The notes beneath the pieces are model-generated. The model was not told the DNA's origin. It ran no database searches and worked only from the letters and a program-made list of their open reading frames with translations. 5,745 nucleotides of DNA, taken from contig CAZQDQ010000055.1 in the NCBI GenBank assembly GCA_964592455.1, positions 1 to 5,745 on the forward strand, read 5' to 3'. Shown piece after piece: positions 1-5,099 of this stretch. Both the position numbers and the translations under genes were made by a program. Source of the stretch: MFAQ01 sp964592455. Lineage in GTDB: Bacteria; Patescibacteriota; Microgenomatia; UBA1400; MFAQ01. The stretch's first letter is position 1. Every line of letters begins with the position of its first letter.

Positions 1-1223
1 CAGGGTTTGTAACTGGGGCGGCGGACGATGACCCTAGTGGTATAGCCACTTATTCTATTGCTGGAGCTAAGTTTGGCTTGGGGATGTCGTGGCTGTCTGT
101 TTTTCTTTTGCCAGCCATGATTGCGATTCAGGAAATGTGCGGCAGATTGGGGCTTATTACTGGTAGAGGACTTGCGAGCATTATCAAAAAGTATTCTTCT
201 AAAAGAGTAATGTGGTTTGCTGTGTTGTTACTTGGGTTTGCAAACACTATAAATATTGGGGCTAACTTGGGGATTATGGCTTCGTCGTTGCAGATGGTAC
301 TGGGTTTGCCATATATGTTTTGGTTGTTTTTGGTGGCTATGGGAATTGTGGTTTTGGAAATTTGGATACCATATAAAGTTTATTCAGAGAGTTTAAAGTG
401 GCTTGGTGGCTTGCTTTTGGTTTATGTAGCGACAGCTTTTTTGGTGAAGCCCGATTGGATAGAGGTGATAAATGCTACTTTTGTGCCGAGAATAAGTTGG
501 AGCATGGACTACATAATGACCTTGGTGGCTTTTTTGGGGACAACAATTTCACCTTATCTATTTTTTTGGCAAACTTCGCAAGAAGTGGAGGAGGAGATTG
601 TGGAGAAAAGACTGGCTGACTTTAATAGCAGGCCGGAAGCAACGAGAGGTATGGTAAGAAAAATGAGGATAGATACTGCTTTGGGAATGTTTTTTTCGAA
701 CTTAATGACCTTTTTTATAATTTTGACGACGGCATATACATTAAACAAAAATGGAATATTTGAGATAAAAGGAGCGGAAGAGGCGGCGGCGGCTTTAAGG
801 CCATTAGCAGGGGACATGGCTTACTTGCTTTTTACTTTGGGAATTGTGGGGATTGGTTTGCAAGCGATACCAGTTTTGGCTGGGTCGATTGCATACGCTT
901 TTTCTGAGGCCTTGGGGCTAAAAGAGGGTTTGGGAAAGAGCTTTAATAAAGCCAAGGGGTTTTACTTAATTATTGCTTTGTCGACGATGGTGGGGGTGCT
1001 GATGAATATGTTGGGAGTAAACACTATTCAGGCTTTGTATTATTCGGCTGTAGTGAATGGGATTGTGGCGGTACCACTAATATTCATTATTATTCGTTTG
1101 GCTGACAACGAAAATGTAGTAGGGAAGTTTAAAACGGGGAATTTTCAGCGAGTTATTGCTTGGCTGACATTTTGGTTCATGGCACTGGCGGTACTGCTGA
1201 TGTTTTTTAATTGGGGGAAATAG
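1..1223 (+). CDS. Divergent Nramp-family (SLC11-like) metal-ion transporter, 5' truncated by the window
   Basis: The reading frame is open from the left edge (first full codon at 3) to TAG at 1221-1223, giving 406 visible residues. The true start lies upstream: the ATG at 78 falls after a conserved family motif, GAADDDPSGIATYS, which is the broken first membrane helix of Nramp proteins. The rest is a run of hydrophobic segments with a charged cytoplasmic loop (VEEEIVEKRLADF, about 580-630). Nramp proteins are proton-coupled importers of divalent metals in the cytoplasmic membrane. Here the classical DPGN of helix 1 reads DPSG (30-41). The helix 6 MPH reads AIPV (864-875), so the usual Met and His metal-site residues are absent. 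This subgroup is widespread in bacteria, but its substrate cannot be inferred from Mn/Fe importers. Ten of twelve arginine codons are AGA or AGG. The 3' end overlaps the convergent coiled-coil gene by 17 bases. I see no intrinsic terminator after it. Confidence 0.9.
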   Translation, partial: GFVTGAADDDPSGIATYSIAGAKFGLGMSWLSVFLLPAMIAIQEMCGRLGLITGRGLASIIKKYSSKRVMWFAVLLLGFANTINIGANLGIMASSLQMVLGLPYMFWLFLVAMGIVVLEIWIPYKVYSESLKWLGGLLLVYVATAFLVKPDWIEVINATFVPRISWSMDYIMTLVAFLGTTISPYLFFWQTSQEVEEEIVEKRLADFNSRPEATRGMVRKMRIDTALGMFFSNLMTFFIILTTAYTLNKNGIFEIKGAEEAAAALRPLAGDMAYLLFTLGIVGIGLQAIPVLAGSIAYAFSEALGLKEGLGKSFNKAKGFYLIIALSTMVGVLMNMLGVNTIQALYYSAVVNGIVAVPLIFIIIRLADNENVVGKFKTGNFQRVIAWLTFWFMALAVLLMFFNWGK

Positions 1224-1575
1224 TTTTTTCTAACCTTGTGATTCGAGCGGAGTTTACAGTCATTTCTTGATTTAGTGTTAGATTTTCTTTTATGACGTGA
1301 TTTTCGAAGGTTTGAATCTCGTCGACAATTTGGCGACGGTGTGACTCAAATTTTTCGCTCAGGTGTTTTGTCAGTTCTTGTTTTTGTCTGTTAAAACCTT
1401 TGTCAACGTGGTTTGCAATTTCGTGTTTTGTTTTGTTTAGTTCACTTTTTAATTCACTTCTAAACAACTGAGTTAATTCTTTTCTGGTCTCTTGTGACTC
1501 ACTTTTTAACTCTGTTCTAAAAAAGTCAATTAGATTTTTTGTTTGCTCCTCAAGATCTTTTTTAGTTATTGACAT
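1207..1575 (-). CDS. Small coiled-coil protein, function unknown
   Basis: This gene encodes 122 residues, starting MSITKKDLEEQTKNLIDFF. It is almost entirely charged and helical (Lys, Glu, Gln, Asn rich), with no signal peptide, membrane segment or cysteine, so a cytoplasmic coiled coil is likely. There is an internal 19-residue repeat: FFRTELKSESQETRKEL is echoed by LFRSELKSELNKTKHEI. The frame stays open upstream to an ATG at 1686. That longer form would read through the terminator hairpin at 1607-1633 and encode a low-quality Pro/Asn-rich stretch, so the ATG at 1573-1575 is preferred. There is no SD before it. An extended -10 element sits 5 bases upstream, which suggests a leaderless mRNA. 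The 3' end is antisense to the last codons of the Nramp gene. Short coiled-coil proteins of this style are common in Patescibacteria, but I recognise no named family. It could serve as an oligomeric scaffold or adaptor; this is inference. Confidence 0.72.
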   Translation of the reverse strand: MSITKKDLEEQTKNLIDFFRTELKSESQETRKELTQLFRSELKSELNKTKHEIANHVDKGFNRQKQELTKHLSEKFESHRRQIVDEIQTFENHVIKENLTLNQEMTVNSARITRLEKTISPN

Positions 1576-1580
1576 AAGTA

Positions 1581-1589
1581 ATATTAGCA
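1581..1589 (-). promoter_or_regulatory. Extended -10 promoter for a leaderless coiled-coil gene
   Basis: On the minus strand the sequence reads TGC-TAATAT: an extended TGn motif directly before a good -10 hexamer (1586 down to 1581). Only five bases separate it from the ATG at 1575, so transcription should begin at or next to the A of the start codon. No clear -35 is present at 17 bases, where the sequence is AT-rich tail from the upstream terminator. The absence of any SD before the ATG agrees with leaderless translation. Confidence 0.5.
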
Positions 1590-1598
1590 AATTTAGAT

Positions 1599-1633
1599 AA
1601 AAAAATGATCCCGAACAGTTTGTGTTCGGGATC
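1599..1633 (-). terminator. Rho-independent terminator of the 125-residue protein gene
   Basis: A perfect 11-bp stem (1607-1617 paired with 1623-1633; arm gatcccgaaca) has a 5-base loop. On the minus strand it is followed by A and then seven T (1605-1599). It lies 12 bases beyond the stop codon of the minus-strand gene at 1646-2023, the right place and orientation to end that transcript. On the plus strand the arm is followed by GGGTTTT, which is a poor U-tract, so it is probably one-directional. Confidence 0.9.
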
Positions 1634-1645
1634 GGGTTTTGGCTG

Positions 1646-2023
1646 TTACCAGCCGGGGGTTTTGGGATCATCCTGGATTCCGTCATCTCCAGGGAAGAGG
1701 TGGACAGGTGAGCCTTCGCAATAGACGGGGGGCAACTTCACAGTTTCCACACCGAACTTGGTGTGGATGTCGGCGGTCTTTTCACCCTGTCCGGGGCAGT
1801 GGGTTTCGGCGTAGGCGAAGTCTTCCGATCGATCGATCCCAATGTTGATCGTGTATTGATATTCCCCGTTTACGACATTGTCCTTGAACTCGTATTTGGT
1901 GATGGGGTACTCATTGGTTTCGACGTTTTCGACAGTGTTGCTGTAGAGGTTGAAGCCGAGCAGTCCCAAGGCGAGGACTGAGAGAAAAATTACCGTACCG
2001 ATCCACCGGGTGGACTTTTTCAT
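1646..2023 (-). CDS. Small membrane-anchored or secreted protein, function unknown
   Basis: This gene encodes 125 residues. The N-terminus MKKSTRWIGTVIFLSVLALG is basic and then strongly hydrophobic (about residues 8-26), typical of a Sec signal peptide or signal anchor. There is no lipobox cysteine. The remaining 95 or so residues would lie outside the cytoplasm. They contain two cysteines, in HCPG and YCEG contexts, that could form a disulfide, and an acidic Pro/Asp-rich tail ending KTPGW. The ATG at 2021-2023 is preceded by a strong SD (AAGGAGATC on the minus strand, 2036-2028). That SD sits within the 10-bp palindrome ggagatctcc (2025-2034). The gene has its own promoter and its own terminator, so it is a monocistronic unit divergent from the 72-residue protein gene. 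I do not recognise a family. Its base composition is more GC-rich than the coiled-coil gene next to it. Confidence 0.82.
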   Translation of the reverse strand: MKKSTRWIGTVIFLSVLALGLLGFNLYSNTVENVETNEYPITKYEFKDNVVNGEYQYTINIGIDRSEDFAYAETHCPGQGEKTADIHTKFGVETVKLPPVYCEGSPVHLFPGDDGIQDDPKTPGW

Positions 2024-2074
2024 GGGAGATCTCCTTTTTTTAAATTCCTGAGGTTTTATATGAAGAATTGTCCT

Positions 2075-2103
2075 ATAATATCATAAATGGGGGGATTTGT
2101 CAA
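2075..2103 (-). promoter_or_regulatory. Sigma70-type promoter for the 125-residue protein
   Basis: On the minus strand there is a perfect -35 TTGACA (2103-2098), a spacer of exactly 17 bases containing a run of six C, and a -10 TATTAT (2080-2075). Transcription should start near 2068, giving a leader of about 45 bases that contains the strong SD. The -10 region is nearly symmetrical: the plus strand reads TATAAT at 2074-2079. Confidence 0.88.
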
Positions 2104-2184
2104 CCATCCTACGCTTTACAGGCTTCGGAGTGGCAGGTTGGTTTAGAGTAGACATAAAAAAGAAGTTAGAGTAAGGTGGTAGTT

Positions 2185-2403
2185 ATGACAGAAAAAAGAG
2201 TATTCGACTCCAATTTTCATAGGTGGTATGTGGGCGGGGAGGGGGAAGTGAGTTTGGGGAGAGAGCCATTTAAGCCTAAAAATGAAGTGAAAGGGAAGAG
2301 CTACGAGGAGGTATTGGCAGAGTACCGTGTCTACATTGGCGACTCTGAGGCAGAACTGCCACAGGATATTGTAGAGGAGCTTAGAAGACTAGGTAAAATT
2401 TAA
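2185..2403 (+). CDS. Small soluble protein of unknown function, coupled to the kinase-like gene
   Basis: This gene encodes 72 residues, beginning MTEKRVFDSNFHRWYVGGEG and ending EELRRLGKI. The ATG at 2185 is chosen because a purine-rich SD (AAGGTGG, 2173-2179) lies five bases upstream. The in-frame GTG at 2176 lies inside that SD. The protein is charged, with no signal peptide, membrane segment or cysteine. The first half is Gly and aromatic rich. The second half (about residues 38-72) looks helical, with two amphipathic stretches (YEEVLAEYRVYI and DIVEELRRLG). Its stop codon overlaps the next start (TAATG), so the two proteins are probably made together by translational coupling and may share a pathway or a complex. 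I found no convincing plus-strand promoter just upstream beyond a TATAAT at 2074-2079 without a -35. Five of six arginine codons are AGA or AGG, as in its neighbour. I do not recognise the family. Confidence 0.75.
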   Translation: MTEKRVFDSNFHRWYVGGEGEVSLGREPFKPKNEVKGKSYEEVLAEYRVYIGDSEAELPQDIVEELRRLGKI

Positions 2404-3002
2404 TGCAAATTCAGGCCAGAGGTAAATTCATAGTTATCTATGCGGCTAATAACTTGGGCAAGAGTAAGCAGCTGGATTTGTTGGAGCTTGCTTGGAAAAG
2501 TTTAGAAAGAGATTACGTGCGAATCAAATATCCTCGTTACCATACACCAACTGGTCAAGTAATAAACAGAGAATTAAGAGGTGCGCCAGAGGAGAGATTG
2601 AACCTGTCTGACTTAGAGCTGCAGACCATTTACGCTCAGGATAGGCGAGAATACGAGCCAGCCTTACTAGAATTGCTTAAACAAGGTGACGTCTTTGCTG
2701 AGGACTATTTGGGCACCGGAATTGCTTGGGGGCTTACTAGAGGGGTTCCAAGGTCTTATTTATATAAGATAAACTCTGACCTACTGGTGCCAGACATATC
2801 AATTCTTTTGGACGGAGAGAGGTTTAGTAGCGGAATAGAGAAGGGGCACAGGTTTGAGGATGGTAGGGAGGGGGAGTGGGAGAGAAATAGGGAGATACAC
2901 TTGGAGCTAGCGCACGAGTTTGGCTGGGAGGTGGTAAATGCAAATCAGAGCCCAGAAAAGGTGCATGAGGAGGTTTTGAGGGTAATAGGGGAGAGGTGGT
3001 AG
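2403..3002 (+). CDS. Thymidylate-kinase-like P-loop protein (nucleotide monophosphate kinase fold)
   Basis: This gene encodes 199 residues, close to the usual 200-215 of dTMP kinases, which make dTDP from dTMP and ATP. The motif order fits that family. A P-loop is at residues 14-21 (AANNLGKS, matching [AG]x4GK[ST]). A dNMP-binding segment YPRYHTPTGQVINREL is at 43-58, closer in wording to eukaryotic-type enzymes (RFPxRxTxxG). An xxDRRE segment is at 78-83, a DRY-like segment EDYLGTGIAWG at 100-110, PDISILLD at 130-137, and a lid-region RFE around 149. Departures from the family are clear. The P-loop acidic residue is Asn. The usual DR[YH] reads EDY, so its arginine is missing. Thr after the P-loop Ser is Lys. 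It may be a true but diverged dTMP kinase, a kinase for another nucleotide, or a non-catalytic relative. It starts within the stop of the 72-residue gene, and no terminator is visible after it. Fifteen of eighteen arginine codons are AGA or AGG. Confidence 0.8.
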   Translation: MQIQARGKFIVIYAANNLGKSKQLDLLELAWKSLERDYVRIKYPRYHTPTGQVINRELRGAPEERLNLSDLELQTIYAQDRREYEPALLELLKQGDVFAEDYLGTGIAWGLTRGVPRSYLYKINSDLLVPDISILLDGERFSSGIEKGHRFEDGREGEWERNREIHLELAHEFGWEVVNANQSPEKVHEEVLRVIGERW

Positions 3003-3013
3003 GCCTATAGCGA

Positions 3014-3042
3014 TTGACAATACACACTAAGTGTGTTATCAT
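3014..3042 (+). promoter_or_regulatory. Strong sigma70-type promoter of the lipoprotein operon
   Basis: A perfect -35 TTGACA (3014-3019), a 17-base spacer and a -10 TATCAT (3037-3042) are present. The -35 begins only 11 bases after the stop of the kinase-like gene. Transcription should begin around 3049-3050, right at an ATG. The spacer is almost filled by a perfect palindrome, described separately. Confidence 0.88.
3022..3036. promoter_or_regulatory. Candidate operator: 15-bp palindrome inside the promoter spacer
   Basis: The sequence acacact-a-agtgtgt is a perfect inverted repeat of 7-bp arms around one base. It ends directly against the -10 and begins two bases after the -35. A dimeric repressor bound there would block RNA polymerase. 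An alternative is chance, or a DNA-shape element of the spacer. No regulator gene is visible in this window. Confidence 0.5.
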
Positions 3043-3049
3043 CCAGCGC

Positions 3050-3109
3050 ATGTATGCCACACCTGTGGCTCCTCGTGGCGACTTTGTCGCTAAATTCTTA
3101 GGACATTGA
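3050..3109 (+). CDS. Candidate leaderless 19-residue leader peptide (uORF)
   Basis: An ATG at 3050, seven bases after the -10 hexamer, opens a 19-codon frame ending in TGA at 3107-3109. The peptide is MYATPVAPRGDFVAKFLGH. With a purine start at +1 the ORF would be read from a leaderless mRNA, since there is no room for an SD. Its codons (GCC, GGC, GAC, CGT, GTC) resemble those of the lipoprotein gene rather than the AGR-rich genes upstream. Its stop lies 11 bases before the SD of the large lipoprotein (3121-3128), so ribosomes ending here could assist or tune initiation at the TTG start. It could act as an attenuating or coupling leader peptide, be a real micro-protein, or be a chance ORF in a structured 5' leader. 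It is too short to judge by composition alone. Conservation of the peptide in relatives would decide. Confidence 0.42.
   Translation: MYATPVAPRGDFVAKFLGH
3056..3092 (+). promoter_or_regulatory. Two small hairpins in the 5' leader
   Basis: The predicted leader RNA contains GCCAC-ACCT-GTGGC (3056-3060 with 3065-3069). Next comes a 7-bp stem TGGCGAC-TTT-GTCGCTA (3076-3082 with 3086-3092, one G-U pair). Both lie inside the candidate leader ORF, so a ribosome translating it would melt them. No U-tract follows, so neither looks like a terminator. They could stabilise the 5' end of the mRNA. No riboswitch class is recognisable. Confidence 0.4.
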
Positions 3110-3120
3110 AATCCTGATGA

Positions 3121-3128
3121 AAGGAAGG
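3121..3128 (+). promoter_or_regulatory. Ribosome binding site that fixes a TTG start
   Basis: AAGGAAGG ends six bases before the TTG at 3135-3137. The in-frame ATG at 3117 overlaps this SD and has none of its own. Starting there would also add MKGRCN in front of an otherwise classic lipoprotein signal peptide, so the TTG is the likely start. Confidence 0.75.
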
Positions 3129-3134
3129 TGTAAT

Positions 3135-5042
3135 TTGAAACAGAAGTTGTTTTCGTATTCTTCACTGTTCTTGCTGTTCGTATTGTTTGTTTCAGCCTGT
3201 TCACCCAATTTGGTTTCTGATCAGGATGTGGCTGGTAAGACCGCCATGTCTGTGATTTACGATCAAATTCATAGCAGTGTGTATTCCGCTTGGATGACAG
3301 GTGCATTTATTGCGGCGCTCTTTGTTATTTTGGGTGTTGCAGCTATTGTGACAAAAGCCACTGGAAACAGTGGTGGAGGTTGTTTGAAAGGAGCTTTGTT
3401 AGGCGTTATCGTCGGTGTGATAGTTTTTTTTATCATGTTGATGATTGGTTCGGCGCAAGCTACAAAAGCTGCCACTCACGGTGTTGAAGTCGGCGCTGAT
3501 ACTGGTAAAACCAGAAAAGCAAATCAATACGTAGAAAAGTTGCATGTTTTTCCGACTCGCGCCCTTCAGGAAACTCGCAAGTGTCATGAGTCTGATAGTG
3601 GTACTGGTTGCAAATTCTATTGGACCTATAATTATAACTATCACGAGGAGTGCACTACAAAATATCGTACTGACGAAGATGGAAACTCTGAGCCATATGA
3701 GGACTGTCAAATGGTTCATGATACTCGTTATGTTCCATATTTTACCGAAGAATGGCGCTTTTCGGCTAACTTTTCCATGCCAGACTCGTTGCTCTATTCA
3801 AAGGTCTGTTTGGAATATTCCGGGAAAGATGATAACGGTGATGGAAAAGAGGACTGTAATAAGTTCGACGATTCTCATACCGGTTTGATGAAATCTGACA
3901 TTCCTGACAATCCTGTGAAGTACTATTATGATCCTCGTTTTGATCCTGGATCGAGTGGTATTTTTGGGGATGACTATGGTTGGCAGGCTCCGGAAAACTA
4001 CGAAGCTTATCTTTGGGGCCCGAGTAATCGCAACTCTTTCGAGCCATATTCACTGAATCCATTTCCGTTTGTTGTGCCCGGAGAGTGGAAGGCGATGGAT
4101 GCTGCACTTAAAGCAGATCGACCATATGTAGCCACTTTCAGACATGACTATGTAAACTGGGTTTTTGCCAGCGATGCTCAAAACATGACCGCACAATCAT
4201 CTCAGATTCAGAAGTATAAGGATCTTGGAGTGTTGCCATCAATTAACATGCCGTATAGTCGATATGGAAGTGATGCAAACTTTGCCTTGGATTACGACTT
4301 CGTCCAATTCTTGGGCGGTTTGCAAGTTTCAAACCCGACCGAGTGGCAAGATGCAGCTGGTTTTACGGCGATTAATGTTGGTCCTCGCCTTGAGGGTTCG
4401 ATGTTGGTGTTTTTTGCTCCTGCGAACCTGATTGATGACCCGACCGCTTGGATTATTGCTTCGAAGGCGTACCTTAGTGATAAGAATACTTGGGGTATGA
4501 CGTTGGCGCCTAAGAACTTGATCTTGATTGGTTGTGGTGTGGATACCGCAACGAATACGATTTCTTTCTGCCGAATGGAGACAGGGATGCCGACAGGTAA
4601 TGTTGGTATTAAGTTTATGGTGGATCACATGCAACCTATGTCGTTCACGGTGGAAAGCGTTTTTGGTAGTCCTGTCGCGCAATCAACACCGCGTGGTGAT
4701 GGCTTCTATGACACGTCAGTATCCATTCCTCAAAATGGCTTCATCCGAAATCTTTTTGGTCGTACCGACGCACAATTTGCAGAAATGATGGACAATGACC
4801 CAGGAAGAGCACCAAAGGCTATTGAGTGGTTTAAGTCAGTAGGGATTCAAGTTGAGGGATTTTTGCGAGTTCGTATGAAGTCTCTTGACTGGTTGAAGAC
4901 TGATATTAAGCTCGAAGCCAGCGACATTAACTGGGTTATCGAAACCGAGTCAAAAGGTGCTATGCGTAGTGCAGCCTTCACAACAATCTTTTTCATTGTT
5001 GTCGGATGTTTTATGCTCGGATCTGTGTTTCTTGATCAGTAA
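3135..5042 (+). CDS. Large multi-membrane-span lipoprotein with cysteine-containing ectodomain, function unknown
   Basis: This gene encodes 635 residues from the TTG start. The signal peptide MKQKLFSYSSLFLLF ends in the lipobox VSAC, so Cys22 should be lipidated after cleavage by signal peptidase II. Two membrane segments follow (about 55-73 and 84-106), separated by a Gly-rich turn (GNSGGG, 77-82). A third lies at the very C-terminus (about 613-633, ending VFLDQ). This predicts an ectodomain of roughly 500 residues (107-612) held at both ends. It carries eight cysteines (150, 159, 173, 191, 225, 241, 467, 479), an even number that fits disulfides. It also has a calcium-loop-like motif DDNGDGKED at 232-240 (DxNxDGxxD), as in EF-hand, dockerin or thrombospondin-3 loops. 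The middle is aromatic and Asp/Asn rich. I see no catalytic motif. Seventeen of twenty arginine codons are CGN, unlike genes to its left. It heads an operon with a second lipoprotein, so a surface assembly or envelope role is plausible but inferred. Confidence 0.88.
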   Translation: MKQKLFSYSSLFLLFVLFVSACSPNLVSDQDVAGKTAMSVIYDQIHSSVYSAWMTGAFIAALFVILGVAAIVTKATGNSGGGCLKGALLGVIVGVIVFFIMLMIGSAQATKAATHGVEVGADTGKTRKANQYVEKLHVFPTRALQETRKCHESDSGTGCKFYWTYNYNYHEECTTKYRTDEDGNSEPYEDCQMVHDTRYVPYFTEEWRFSANFSMPDSLLYSKVCLEYSGKDDNGDGKEDCNKFDDSHTGLMKSDIPDNPVKYYYDPRFDPGSSGIFGDDYGWQAPENYEAYLWGPSNRNSFEPYSLNPFPFVVPGEWKAMDAALKADRPYVATFRHDYVNWVFASDAQNMTAQSSQIQKYKDLGVLPSINMPYSRYGSDANFALDYDFVQFLGGLQVSNPTEWQDAAGFTAINVGPRLEGSMLVFFAPANLIDDPTAWIIASKAYLSDKNTWGMTLAPKNLILIGCGVDTATNTISFCRMETGMPTGNVGIKFMVDHMQPMSFTVESVFGSPVAQSTPRGDGFYDTSVSIPQNGFIRNLFGRTDAQFAEMMDNDPGRAPKAIEWFKSVGIQVEGFLRVRMKSLDWLKTDIKLEASDINWVIETESKGAMRSAAFTTIFFIVVGCFMLGSVFLDQ

Positions 5043-5050
5043 AGAACTAC

Positions 5051-5075
5051 CCCGGCCAAGTAAAACTTGGCCGGG
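5051..5075 (+). other. Intercistronic GC-rich hairpin without U-tract
   Basis: A perfect 10-bp stem (cccggccaag, 5051-5060, with cttggccggg, 5066-5075) has a TAAAA loop. It starts 8 bases after the stop of the large lipoprotein gene and ends 13 bases before the next SD. The downstream strand reads TCAAAAATAC, so it is not a standard intrinsic terminator. The minus strand has no good U-tract either. It may protect the 3' end of the upstream message after processing, or cause partial termination or pausing, giving unequal amounts of the two lipoproteins. Confidence 0.7.
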
Positions 5076-5099
5076 TCAAAAATACTTTAAGGAGAAAAA

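Noticed and set aside
1221..1235. Terminator for the Nramp gene at the TTTTTT after its stop
   Set aside because: No stable hairpin precedes the T-run.
1641..1654. Short inverted repeat ggctg-ttac-cagcc
   Set aside because: Only five base pairs, it lies at the stop codon of the minus-strand gene, and the true terminator is right beside it.
1576..1686. N-terminal extension of the coiled-coil ORF to an ATG at 1686
   Set aside because: It would translate the terminator hairpin and a stretch overlapping the end of the preceding gene, and the added residues look non-coding.
1639..1981. Plus-strand ORFs opposite the 125-residue protein gene
   Set aside because: They are shadow frames of a gene that has its own promoter, SD and terminator on the minus strand, and no SD precedes them.
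2115..2147. Plus-strand promoter with TTTACA and TTTAGA
   Set aside because: The spacing is 21 bases and the -10 is poor, so it is not supported as a promoter.
3117..3134. ATG at 3117 as the start of the large lipoprotein
   Set aside because: It overlaps the only good SD, has none of its own, and adds residues that spoil the signal peptide. The TTG at 3135 fits better.
2824..3306. 160-residue minus-strand ORF across the lipoprotein promoter
   Set aside because: It is antisense to the kinase-like gene, the promoter and the lipoprotein start. Its Pro/Ser/Thr/His-rich composition is that of a shadow frame, and there is no SD.
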